64,000 nucleotides of DNA from Phycisphaeraceae bacterium (GTDB lineage: Bacteria > Planctomycetota > Phycisphaerae > Phycisphaerales > SM1A02): assembly GCA_019636735.1 (NCBI GenBank), contig JAHBWY010000001.1:372001-436000 (forward strand), written 5' to 3'. The stretch's first letter is position 1. Each line of letters opens with the position of its first letter. The position numbers and the translations under genes were made by a program. The notes beneath the pieces are model-generated. The model was not told where the DNA came from. It searched no databases and saw only the letters and a program-made list of their open reading frames with translations. Of the stretch, positions 34,350 to 42,607 are shown in pieces.

Positions 34350-35675
34350 TCACCTCGCCAGCACCCGGAACCAGCCGATGGGGTTGAGCGACTGGAGCAT
34401 GAACGCCGGAAATCGCCTCGTGGAGGCGAAGAGCAGGGGGAGCAGCAGGGCCGCGCTGGCCCATGCACCGAGCGTGGCGAGCGCGGCGCCCATGGCGCCA
34501 TGAGGCGGAATCAAGAGCCAGTTCAGCGCCAGGTTGCCGGCCAGCGTGCCTGCCGAGAGCAGCATGACGACGCCGGACGAGCCTTCGATCAGGAGGGCCC
34601 GGGTGCGAATGGAGACATGACCGACAAAGACGCCCGTCCAGATGTGGACCATCAGGACTGGCGCCGCATCACTGAACGGAGCGCCGAAGAGCAGCAGCAC
34701 GATGGGCTTCGCGAGCAGCACGCCGCCCAGCGCGACGATCACGCCGAGTCCGCTGACGACGGCGAGGACCTCGCGCAATCGCTTGAGATAGATGGCGTGG
34801 TCGGAGTCATGGAGCGAGGTCAGCGCCGGTGCCGCCGAGCCACCGATGATGACCGGCACCATGTACCACGCCATGGAGAGCATGACGGCGGCGGCGTAGG
34901 CGCCGACCGGGTCGGGGCCGACCAGACCGCCGAGCATCAGCTTGTCGCTCTGCATGATGGCGATCACCAGGAAACCTGAGAGCCCGATCGGCCCGGCGGC
35001 CTTCAACATGGGAGCCAGTCGCGCGCGATCAACGCGCCAGCCGCGTGCGGCGCCGGGCGAGGCGAAGTACGCGGCCGTGAGGATCACGGCAGCAACCATC
35101 GACTCGATGACTGGTGCCGAGGCGAAGAGCAGCAGCGGTGCACCGATCGCCACGAACAGGAGCCGAGCGCCCGATGAGACGAGGAAGGCGATGCCGCGAC
35201 CCATGGCGATCGCGCGACCGCGCAACTGGCTCTGGAAGGCCGCATCGATGACATCGACCACCTGGAAGGGCAGGGCGCTCATGGCCACCACCACGAGCCA
35301 GGTCAGCTCGCGTGACGGCTCGTCGAGCAGGGCCACGACGGCCACGCCCACCCCGCCGGCGATGGCGGTCGCGGCGATGCGAAGGGCGAGGGCGCTTCCC
35401 AGGATGGCTGGCGCTGCCTCCGGCTGTCGCACGAGGTCGCGGACCACCACGCCGCCCAATCCCAGCACCGCCACGGCGCCAACAAGCGTGGCGCAGGCAT
35501 AGGCGATGTTCAGCGTGCCGAACGCGCTGGGCCCTAGGTGTCGCGCCACGATGATGCCGACGAGCGCTCCCGCGAGCACTCGCAGGGCCTGCTCGCCAAA
35601 GAGCCAGGCGCTGTTGCCGGCCATGCGCCAGAGGAGCGTGCGACTCCGAAGGCGCGACAGGAGCGGTGCGCTCAT
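34350..35675 (-). CDS. wzx: Wzx-type polysaccharide flippase (MOP superfamily)
   Basis: A 441-aa polytopic protein with about 12-14 helices and the N-terminal WLFGEQALRVLAGALVGIIV, ARHLGPSAFGTLN and the repeated two-bundle organisation of the oligosaccharide flippase family (Polysacc_synt type). It would flip undecaprenyl-linked repeat units to the periplasm for Wzy-type polymerisation. The start at ATG 35675 overlaps the methyltransferase stop as ATGA; an Arg-rich upstream extension is not family-like. It is the only Wzx in the window and coexists with the Wzm/Wzt ABC exporter, so two export routes are encoded. Confidence 0.92.
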   Translation of the reverse strand: MSAPLLSRLRSRTLLWRMAGNSAWLFGEQALRVLAGALVGIIVARHLGPSAFGTLNIAYACATLVGAVAVLGLGGVVVRDLVRQPEAAPAILGSALALRIAATAIAGGVGVAVVALLDEPSRELTWLVVVAMSALPFQVVDVIDAAFQSQLRGRAIAMGRGIAFLVSSGARLLFVAIGAPLLLFASAPVIESMVAAVILTAAYFASPGAARGWRVDRARLAPMLKAAGPIGLSGFLVIAIMQSDKLMLGGLVGPDPVGAYAAAVMLSMAWYMVPVIIGGSAAPALTSLHDSDHAIYLKRLREVLAVVSGLGVIVALGGVLLAKPIVLLLFGAPFSDAAPVLMVHIWTGVFVGHVSIRTRALLIEGSSGVVMLLSAGTLAGNLALNWLLIPPHGAMGAALATLGAWASAALLLPLLFASTRRFPAFMLQSLNPIGWFRVLAR

Positions 35676-36499
35676 CGCCGTTGCAGGATCAACCCACCGT
35701 AGACGAACTCCTGGGCACCGAGCCACGCGCGGCCATCGGCGGCGCTGTCGAACTCGGCCAGGATCTCGAACCGCCCGCGCACACGATCGAGAAAGGGCGC
35801 TCGAGCGAAGATCCACGATGCGTAGCTCGCCTTGAAGATGGCGGGTGGGATGTGCTGAACGGCGATCAGATCCTCGCGAATCTCCGCGAATGGGGTTCGA
35901 TCGATGATGACCGTGGACGCGCCGCAGCCGAGGAGTTCGTCGAGCACGGCGAATGGCTCAGGCAGGAACTGGATGACACCGGAGATGAGCGCCACCGTTG
36001 GCGGGCGATCGGCGATCGCCTCGGCGATCGTGCGTCGGAAGCTCAGCTCGCCGCTGCTGAAGTGCTTCTGCCCGCATTCGACATAGTGAGGTTGTTCCAC
36101 CACCGTCCACCGGAGCTCGGAGAGCCCATCGAGAAAGCGGCGACACTGTCGATAGCTGCTGCCCAGTGAGCCGCCAAAGTCGAGGACGGCGAGTCGATTG
36201 CCATTGCCCGCCGCGGCCCTGAGGAGTCCGGCCAGCAGTGGAAAGGAGTGGATGACCTGATCGAACGCCACCGAGTCGCGCTCGAAGGCCACCTCTCCCG
36301 AGCGCACGCGACGCGAGGTCTCGAGCACGCGCTCGAGAATGTTCGCCGCGTCGTAACCGGAAGCACTGGCGCAAGCCTCGGACCAGGAGGCGTAGGGGCC
36401 CGTGAAGGTGATCCCCGGCCCATGTCGCATGCGCAGCAATCCGCCCGTCACGGCAGGCGGGAGCCATGCCTTGGCGATGCGTCGCAATGAGGTGGACAT
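35672..36499 (-). CDS. TIGR04325-family putative methyltransferase
   Basis: A 275-aa protein of the putative methyltransferase family that starts with an aromatic ITFTGPYASWSEA motif and GYDAANILE. Motif I is VLDFGGSLGSSY (106-116), followed by VVEQPHYVECGQ, ISGVIQFLPEP, VIIDRTPF and a conserved ASYASWIF. Members are found in LPS/EPS clusters and are annotated from sequence only. Its stop overlaps the Wzx start (ATGA), implying tight translational coupling. It probably modifies a sugar or lipid-linked oligosaccharide before flipping; that role is inferred. Confidence 0.88.
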   Translation of the reverse strand: MSTSLRRIAKAWLPPAVTGGLLRMRHGPGITFTGPYASWSEACASASGYDAANILERVLETSRRVRSGEVAFERDSVAFDQVIHSFPLLAGLLRAAAGNGNRLAVLDFGGSLGSSYRQCRRFLDGLSELRWTVVEQPHYVECGQKHFSSGELSFRRTIAEAIADRPPTVALISGVIQFLPEPFAVLDELLGCGASTVIIDRTPFAEIREDLIAVQHIPPAIFKASYASWIFARAPFLDRVRGRFEILAEFDSAADGRAWLGAQEFVYGGLILQRR

Positions 36500-36533
36500 G
36501 CAGCGAGCCTCCGGCGGGGTGACGGGTCGGAGC

Positions 36534-37256
36534 CTAGTCGACCAGATGCGATGGAGTGGCGCCCGCCGTGCGAATGGCGTGGTTGCCTTCGAAGTAGGCG
36601 TGAAGGACGCGGCGGGCGTCGTCGCGCCGATAGCGCCGAAGCCTCACGCCCCACCAGCGATCGAGATGCGACTCGTCGATCGTGTCGGCCGGCGCGTGAT
36701 CGACTTCGATCCGTTCATGCCCGAGTGCGGAGAGCGTGCCAATGCGGTGGTTTCCATCGAGCACGAGCGCTGCGACGCGCCCGTCAAGGGCCTTCAGCAA
36801 TTGCACACGAGGTCGGCCGTAGAGGTCGGGTCGATAGCCTTCGCGCACCAGCGCGTCGTAGGCGCCGTGCAGCCATCCATACTCGAGCTCGATCCGTGCC
36901 CTCGAGATACCGCCCTCGGAGAAGTGCGTGATCACATCGGGAACATCGCGCGGATGAGTGTGCCAGCCGGTGTCACGACGGATCCGTAGCGTCGGCCAGA
37001 ACCCGAGCCATGGAAAGGACCAGAGTGGATAGCGGCGCGAGAGCTGTACACCGAGCAGTTCGCCCATATGTCGAGGTCGGAAGTGGCGCAGGAACTCATG
37101 AAACTCCTCGCGAATCGACTCGATCGGATCACCGCGATGCAAACGAATGAGATAGCGCTCGTACGGGTGATACTCCGAGTGGCCGTAACGAAAGGCGGCG
37201 TAGTGCACGCACTGCCGGATCTCCACGGTCACTGGCTGAAGCGCATCACCGGCCAC
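36534..37256 (-). CDS. ParB-like domain protein of unknown function
   Basis: A 240-aa soluble protein. The recognisable feature is LVLDGNHRIGTLSALG (near 165-180), the D-G-x-H-R phosphate-binding motif of the ParB/sulfiredoxin-like fold, preceded by RPRVQLL. The N-terminal 130 residues are rich in aromatic and basic residues and not assignable. Similar ParB-like proteins occur in polysaccharide clusters, where a role as nucleotide-dependent kinase or binding protein has been suggested but not shown. It starts with GTG at 37256, overlapping the methyltransferase stop by 11 bp. A partitioning role is unlikely in this context. Confidence 0.6.
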   Translation of the reverse strand: MAGDALQPVTVEIRQCVHYAAFRYGHSEYHPYERYLIRLHRGDPIESIREEFHEFLRHFRPRHMGELLGVQLSRRYPLWSFPWLGFWPTLRIRRDTGWHTHPRDVPDVITHFSEGGISRARIELEYGWLHGAYDALVREGYRPDLYGRPRVQLLKALDGRVAALVLDGNHRIGTLSALGHERIEVDHAPADTIDESHLDRWWGVRLRRYRRDDARRVLHAYFEGNHAIRTAGATPSHLVD

Positions 37257-37956
37257 CGCGCGCCTCGGGGGTTGCCTTCACGAGCTCAAAGACCTTAAGT
37301 CGAAGAGTGCCGTAGGAGCAGAGCGCGCGTGCCGCTTGAACGGTCAGTCCGCAGGCACGGCAAGTGGCGCGCAACTCGGAGTCAACATGGGCGTAGGAGC
37401 GGATGTGCGCCCAGGGCGACGCCGATGCGGGCGCGGCTTTCCGGGGGCGAAGAGCCTGCACGCGACGCACCACCGCCGATCGCAGTCGAAGCCATGGATG
37501 CCAGCCATCACGGACATAGGCCTGCAAGAGAAGCGTGCCGCGCGTCACGCGAGCGAGTTCGGCAATGATCTCCCGGGCGTCGTCCGGCGAAAGAAGATGC
37601 AGCAGCCTCCAGCAGACGACATAGTCGAATGATGCATCGGGCGCATCGATCGCGCGCGCGTCGCCGAGTCGAAGCTCGATGCCCGGCGCCGTCACGCGCG
37701 CCCGTGCCTGGTCGAGCATGGCCTGCGAGATGTCAAGCCCGAGGACGCGGAGCTGCCGCGCCTGATATGCGGGAATGAAACGCCCCGTCCCGACCGGGAG
37801 GTCGAGCACGGTCGCACCCACTGGCATCGCCGCGACCGCGCGCTCCATGTAAGCCTGCTCCACGCCCCAGATGCGCTCATGTCGCCGATCCTCCTCGTAG
37901 CTCGCGGCGATCGCAGCGTCGTAGGCCTCATCTCCAGCTTGCCGCGGCGTCGTCAT
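37246..37956 (-). CDS. class I SAM-dependent methyltransferase
   Basis: A 236-aa Methyltransf_11/25-like enzyme: motif I TVLDLPVGTGRF (49-60), VLGLDISQAMLDQAR, LRLGDARAID and FDYVVCWRLLHLL. ATG 37956 overlaps the stop of the kinase-like/methyltransferase gene as ATGA (37953-37956), and an open frame upstream lies inside that gene. It is one of six methyltransferase-like domains in the window, and possibly O-methylates a sugar or a lipid carrier-linked intermediate. Confidence 0.87.
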   Translation of the reverse strand: MTTPRQAGDEAYDAAIAASYEEDRRHERIWGVEQAYMERAVAAMPVGATVLDLPVGTGRFIPAYQARQLRVLGLDISQAMLDQARARVTAPGIELRLGDARAIDAPDASFDYVVCWRLLHLLSPDDAREIIAELARVTRGTLLLQAYVRDGWHPWLRLRSAVVRRVQALRPRKAAPASASPWAHIRSYAHVDSELRATCRACGLTVQAARALCSYGTLRLKVFELVKATPEARGGR

Positions 37957-39461
37957 GAGCCATGCCCCCGGATGCGACCGACGAAGAGCACTCGATTCGG
38001 TTCCAACTGAGTTCGCTCGACCACCTCGAAGTGGCGCTCGAACTCCTCGCGGAACCACGCCTCGGTGTACCACGGCGGAGTCGCAACGCCCTGCGTGCCA
38101 TCGTGCAGTCCGAGCGGCATGAATTCGATGAAGGCGTAGCGACTGGTGAACCAGCCAAGCACGGTCAGGATGTATCGAAGTCCCAGGCTCTGGGTCAAGA
38201 TGAGGTGGTGGGTCAGCGCCATGACCACCACCGCGTCGGCGCGAAATCGGACCTCAGGATCGGGTTCGAGCGGACTGCGCTCGAACGAGAAGGGATTGAA
38301 GATCGCCCAATCAATCGGCAGCCCCCGGCCGCGCGCTGCACAGTATCCCTTGTCGATCGCGGCACCATCGGCATCGGTGGCGATGATCGAGCGCACCACT
38401 CCGCCAGCCGCAAGGCGACGGGCCAGCGCGCCTTGGTTTGCCGCGATCTCCATGACCGAGGTCACGCCGAGTTCTTCGATGCGCCGCGCGATGTGCTCGA
38501 AACGGGGCGTGACGGCGCGGCCATCGGGAGCATGCATGCCACTCTGGTAGTGGGACCAAAGGGAAACATGATCGGGTTCGCGAAGTCCGTTGACCCAACG
38601 GCGCAGCCGGGCGATCGTGGCAGGCCGGCTGAACAGTCCGCGCCGCGCGGCGGCGCGAATCAGCCCCATCCGCCAGCCGCGAAAGCGCGGCGCGAGTTCC
38701 TCGAGATTTCGATAGGGGAGCGTGCGCAGCGCATGAATCTTCTGGACCATGCGCGTCAATCGATCGTCCGATGCGCGGCGCAGCCACGGCCAGCGGAACT
38801 TGAGATAGTTGGCCGCCGAGAGCATGAATCCCACGCGTGGCATGGCGCGCTGTCCGAAGTGCTGTCCCCCGGAGCGCCAGATCAGGAGCGGGTAGCCATA
38901 GGTGCGCATGAACTCGTGATAGCTGAAGAGCACCGGGCCGGCCCCCTCCATGCGCGCCAAGCTTCCAAGATCCACGAAGAGCGGGCGCCCATGTCGAAAG
39001 AGAATGTTGTAGCCGTGGCAATCCTTCGTCTGGTAGCCGAAGGTCGCCGCGACCTCATTCAACTCCAGCACGAGAAGGGCCGCATCCTTGAGCATGGAAA
39101 AACTCCACTCCTTGGGGAAGAGCGGAGTGGCAATCACCTCGTGTTCGATCACCAGCGCAAAGCCTTCGAACTTGATCTCCGAAATCCATGAGGGGACGAG
39201 CAGGCCCCGATCAACAAGCGCCTTCACCAGTCCGCAGTTGAAGAGGTGTTGGAACGCCGCGGCGTGCTCGGTGGGAATACCCCGAAAGAGACGGCCCTTC
39301 CACCAGAAGACGCGTCCCGCATCACTGACAGAGAGCGGCGCGGGAACGGTGTCGTTGCTGGAGACTTGCGGGTGCTGTGTCATCCGAAGGGGCGGAGGAG
39401 CGAGCATAGCGGCTTCACCACCACGGGCTGCGTCGTGATGGGCGCCGCGGCGCACGCTCAT
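37953..39461 (-). CDS. kinase-like / SAM methyltransferase two-domain protein (NoeA-like)
   Basis: A 502-aa protein. The N-terminal half (about 55-300) has a kinase-like core: EGFALVIEHEVI, KEWSFSMLKDAALLVLELN, then the catalytic-loop-like KDCHGYNILFRHG (Asp147) and a metal-type FVDLGS (Asp164). The C-terminal half (about 320-500) is a SAM methyltransferase with EIAANQGALARRLAA (motif I), ATDADG and VVMALTHHLIL. The order matches NoeA-like proteins that act on nodulation or surface glycans. A phosphorylated or carbamoylated sugar is a conceivable product. The start at ATG 39461 overlaps the YdcF-like stop as ATGA; ATG 39407 and 39383 are alternatives without better ribosome-binding sites. Confidence 0.78.
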   Translation of the reverse strand: MSVRRGAHHDAARGGEAAMLAPPPLRMTQHPQVSSNDTVPAPLSVSDAGRVFWWKGRLFRGIPTEHAAAFQHLFNCGLVKALVDRGLLVPSWISEIKFEGFALVIEHEVIATPLFPKEWSFSMLKDAALLVLELNEVAATFGYQTKDCHGYNILFRHGRPLFVDLGSLARMEGAGPVLFSYHEFMRTYGYPLLIWRSGGQHFGQRAMPRVGFMLSAANYLKFRWPWLRRASDDRLTRMVQKIHALRTLPYRNLEELAPRFRGWRMGLIRAAARRGLFSRPATIARLRRWVNGLREPDHVSLWSHYQSGMHAPDGRAVTPRFEHIARRIEELGVTSVMEIAANQGALARRLAAGGVVRSIIATDADGAAIDKGYCAARGRGLPIDWAIFNPFSFERSPLEPDPEVRFRADAVVVMALTHHLILTQSLGLRYILTVLGWFTSRYAFIEFMPLGLHDGTQGVATPPWYTEAWFREEFERHFEVVERTQLEPNRVLFVGRIRGHGS

Positions 39462-40228
39462 GAAGCAAGGCGTCCAAGGACCTCATGCCATGCGCGCGTG
39501 GTGCGCCAGAGACCATCCATGGTGGGGAGCCAATCGAGGATTCGGGGCTGCGCCGGAGGCGGCGGTGAGCGCCCGCTCGAGAAGGGAACGATGGTGAGTC
39601 CCTCCCGCTCGAAAAGGGCGACCGCACGGGGCATGTGCCAGCTCTCCGTGGTGATGGCAACGCGCGTCCACCCGCGCTCTCGAGCCAGTTGGGCCAGCAC
39701 GCGCGCCTCGTCTCCAGTGGTTGCCACGGGTGGAGTCTCCGCGATGCGCGCCGGATCGACTCCGCGCCGGATCGCTTCCACTCGAAGGTGGGCCGATTCA
39801 CTCTGGGCGTCGCCAGGAATCTTCGATCCCGTTCCCGAAAGGACCAGGATGCGAGCACGGTCGGCCTCGATCAGCTTCATGGCCGCTTCGAAGCGCGGTC
39901 CGGGGTCAAGAAGCAACTCCCCATCGTGACGACGCACGATCGCAGGACCGCCGCCCAGGGCAAAGACGGCATCCACCGGCTCCACTTCCAATGGACTCCG
40001 AACCGGGTGGGCTCGTTCCACCCACCACATCAGCAGAGCACTGGTCGGCCGAATCGAAGAAACATAGAGGAGGGTGACCGAGGCAAACCCAAGAATGAAG
40101 GCGATGGTCCGCCCTTTCCCCTTTGTTCTCTTGCGAACAAGGAAAAGGAGAATGATGGCGGCGAAACCGAGGAGCCATGAAAACCCCAGCGGCATGAGAA
40201 TTGCATCGGCGATGCGTCGAAACATCAC
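39458..40228 (-). CDS. YdcF/ElyC-family DUF218 membrane protein
   Basis: A 256-aa protein: two N-terminal hydrophobic segments (about 10-30 and 42-62), then an extracytoplasmic-type DUF218 domain with VDAVFALGGG, ARILVLSGTGS, DEARVLAQLARERG and AITTESWHMPRAVALF. ElyC/SanA relatives affect envelope integrity and undecaprenyl-linked glycan metabolism. The start is GTG 40228 or the adjacent ATG 40225; a purine-rich GAGAGAG stretch lies about 7 bases upstream. It is the first gene of the leftward operon 34350-40228 and only about 35 bp separate it from the divergent AT-hook gene. Confidence 0.87.
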   Translation of the reverse strand: MMFRRIADAILMPLGFSWLLGFAAIILLFLVRKRTKGKGRTIAFILGFASVTLLYVSSIRPTSALLMWWVERAHPVRSPLEVEPVDAVFALGGGPAIVRRHDGELLLDPGPRFEAAMKLIEADRARILVLSGTGSKIPGDAQSESAHLRVEAIRRGVDPARIAETPPVATTGDEARVLAQLARERGWTRVAITTESWHMPRAVALFEREGLTIVPFSSGRSPPPPAQPRILDWLPTMDGLWRTTRAWHEVLGRLAS

Positions 40229-40261
40229 ACGGCTCTCTCTCTAGCGGCTATCATCATCGTC

Positions 40262-40759
40262 ATGCCCCAAGCACCTTCTATTCAGCGTCATCTCGAATCC
40301 CTCTTCAAAGAACTCTCTGAGTTGCGTGCGGTCAAGGCCGCTCATGATCAGCTCACGCAGTCCTACAACGACTTGGCACGATTCATCAGCCGTGCCGCGG
40401 GCCTGAACACCACCATCGCGAGGAAGGCGGGTCCCGCAGGGACTGGTCGGAAGCCCGGCCGTCCGAAGGGATCGGTCTCCAAGCCATCAGCCGGCCGCAA
40501 GCGAGCGGGCGGCAAGCGATTCCGCTCCACCGCCGCCGATGTGCAGAAGGCGTATGACGCCCTCGCTGCCAAGGCCACGCGGGAGTGGGCCACCAAGGAA
40601 GCCATCTGCAAGGCTGCAGGCTACAAGCCTGATCAGGTGACTGCGGCATGGAAGCGGCTCATGGAGGGTGGAAACTCTGCGGACGGCAAGACCGTCAAGC
40701 CCATTCTTGAGAGCAACGGCAGTCGCGGCCTGAAGGGTCGCTATCGCCGCCGCGCGTGA
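40262..40759 (+). CDS. small basic AT-hook protein
   Basis: A 165-aa basic protein. Residues 1-45 form an amphipathic, probably coiled-coil helix (HLESLFKELSELRAVKAAHD). An AT-hook core RKPGRPKGS lies at about 63-71, with flanking Lys/Arg/Gly-rich sequence. Residues 93-135 (AADVQKAYDALAAKATREWATKEAICKAAG) look like a helical, possibly winged-helix-like unit. There is no recognisable ribosome-binding site, so it may be leaderless. It sits between two leftward polysaccharide operons, divergent from the YdcF-like gene, with its end overlapping the SGNH gene by 19 bp. DNA-binding regulation of the locus is plausible but unproven. Confidence 0.75.
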   Translation: MPQAPSIQRHLESLFKELSELRAVKAAHDQLTQSYNDLARFISRAAGLNTTIARKAGPAGTGRKPGRPKGSVSKPSAGRKRAGGKRFRSTAADVQKAYDALAAKATREWATKEAICKAAGYKPDQVTAAWKRLMEGGNSADGKTVKPILESNGSRGLKGRYRRRA

Positions 40760-42522
40760 TCGGGCGCATCAGCGTCCAGACGACGCTGATCGATTGAGAT
40801 CAACCACGGGGAGACGGCATCGGCGAAGACCACCTCCGCCCCAGGCGTGAGGTGGGCGCCGGTGTCGGGCCCGTCGTACTGGGCGGCGCCGCCCATGCGG
40901 TTGCGCCGCTCGCGTAGACGAGGCACCATGTCCTCAAACGGCACGCCTATCGCATTGAGCGATTGGGCGAGTCGTTTCATGGGAAGATCGAAATCCCAAT
41001 CATCGCCGGTTGAGAGTCGCCCCGAGATGCATCGTTGCACCGCCTCGTCGTCAACGGTGAATGGGCCATCAATGCCAATGACCATCAGGGGAACTTGGTG
41101 CGCCGCACAGAGGTCACGAAGCTCGCGCAAGGCCCGATCAGTCACGCGCCACGCCCCTGAGACATAGGGCCCCTCCTGCATGGAGGGGGTGTAGAAGGGG
41201 AGCCACGACGCGGGTTCGGAGAATGGAACGAGAATGGCGGCCCGCCGTGCCGCGAGCGCATCGATGCCTTCCGTGGCAACCAGTCTCTCCGCTCGCGAAG
41301 CTCGCGACTGCTCAAGCCACGGCTCGACCAACTGCTTCCAGAGTTCGAGCTCCTTGACCGCGATGCGCCAAGCGCCCGGCGCACGAATACTGCCATCCTC
41401 GTCCATGAACGGGCGCAGCGTCATGCGCGGGTTGTAGGTGATACCGGGGTAGCGCCAATTGTCGCGCATGTCATTCCACCCGTAGAACTGGAAGACCACG
41501 GCATCGGGTTTCAACTCGGGGATGAGGTCGCGAAGCAGCAGGAGCGCCTGCGTGGTGCCGAAACCCGAAACCCCCGCTTCGAATCCGACGGCGGGCACCC
41601 CGGACTCTCGAAGTTGAGCGATGACCTTGTCGCCCCAGGTGCGGGCATGCGTGTACGAGTCACCCATGAAGAGCACGCGCATCGGCGCGGTGCCATCTTT
41701 CGGTGCGGAGTCGATGCGTCGATAGGGCGCATCGGATCGAGCCCACCCAGTGCCTGTTGCCAGCCGAAGCTGGGCGTCGGCTGGCGGCGCCGCATTCAGT
41801 CGCAGCCATCCTTCGAGGATGACGAGGATCACGACAACCATGAGGACGCTGACTGCCATCGAGGCGAGCGCCAGCACCTTTCGGGATGGTGCGCTGCGCC
41901 GTGGGACTTCACCTGCGGCGCTGGCGGCGAGCGCGGGTGCCGCAGCGTTAACGGCCGAGATCGGGTCGCCCGGCACCTCGTCCGCAGGTCGTTCGACCTT
42001 CGGGCTCTTCAAGATCTTGAGGAAGGTGCGCAGCGCCGCGATGGCCGCGACAAGCGCGACCACGATCGACCCCGCCCTCACCGGCAGTGTCAGCGCCTGC
42101 ACGCTGTATCGTCGGCCATTGGTCCGCGGATCGCTCCCATCTGAAGGGCTGAAGATGATCGAACGAGTCCAGTGACTCCACCGACCTCCGCCCAGTTGCT
42201 CGATGTCGTCGTGCAGGGCGTGAGGGAGTGGAAGGGCGGCGTCATCTTCATAGAGCAAAATCGAGCTGCGGCGCTCGCCGACGGAGTCGCCCCAACCGAA
42301 CCACCAACCAGGGTGAACATAGGAGTAGCCATCGCGATGCGTCATGCGCGCCGGACTAAGTGTGACCCGCGTCGACAGAGGACCCTGATTCAGCAGGGGC
42401 GTGTTCTGGAACACGGCGATCAGCGTGGCCAGCAGTGCCACGGCCGACCACACCGCGAGCGCCAGGATCATCCGGTGCGGGCGACCTGGCGCGAGAGAAG
42501 TGTCCGTGGCGGCAGTCGTCAT
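40741..42522 (-). CDS. membrane-anchored SGNH hydrolase-like protein with shared extracytoplasmic domain
   Basis: A 593-aa protein in four parts: helix 1 (about 18-40), the shared domain (about 50-142, with GGGRWSHW and SDGSDPRTNGRRY), helices near 147-168 and 218-238, then an SGNH/GDSL-type domain. That domain has the nucleophile Ser289 in FMGDSYTH, the oxyanion Gly320 and Asn350 in GWNDMRDN, and a C-terminal Asp553-x3-His557 dyad. It may be a periplasmic esterase or acyltransferase acting on envelope glycans. I chose ATG 42522: the upstream frame is Arg-rich and runs into the neighbouring gene. A paralogue without the shared domain lies at 49827. Confidence 0.8.
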   Translation of the reverse strand: MTTAATDTSLAPGRPHRMILALAVWSAVALLATLIAVFQNTPLLNQGPLSTRVTLSPARMTHRDGYSYVHPGWWFGWGDSVGERRSSILLYEDDAALPLPHALHDDIEQLGGGRWSHWTRSIIFSPSDGSDPRTNGRRYSVQALTLPVRAGSIVVALVAAIAALRTFLKILKSPKVERPADEVPGDPISAVNAAAPALAASAAGEVPRRSAPSRKVLALASMAVSVLMVVVILVILEGWLRLNAAPPADAQLRLATGTGWARSDAPYRRIDSAPKDGTAPMRVLFMGDSYTHARTWGDKVIAQLRESGVPAVGFEAGVSGFGTTQALLLLRDLIPELKPDAVVFQFYGWNDMRDNWRYPGITYNPRMTLRPFMDEDGSIRAPGAWRIAVKELELWKQLVEPWLEQSRASRAERLVATEGIDALAARRAAILVPFSEPASWLPFYTPSMQEGPYVSGAWRVTDRALRELRDLCAAHQVPLMVIGIDGPFTVDDEAVQRCISGRLSTGDDWDFDLPMKRLAQSLNAIGVPFEDMVPRLRERRNRMGGAAQYDGPDTGAHLTPGAEVVFADAVSPWLISIDQRRLDADAPDHARRR

Positions 42523-42607
42523 GCGAAGGGGAACCTGCTGCAAGTCTAGAGGCGGTTCCCTTCGCCTGAGTTGTGGTCGCGGCCGCGGGTCCACAGTGCG
42601 CCCACGG

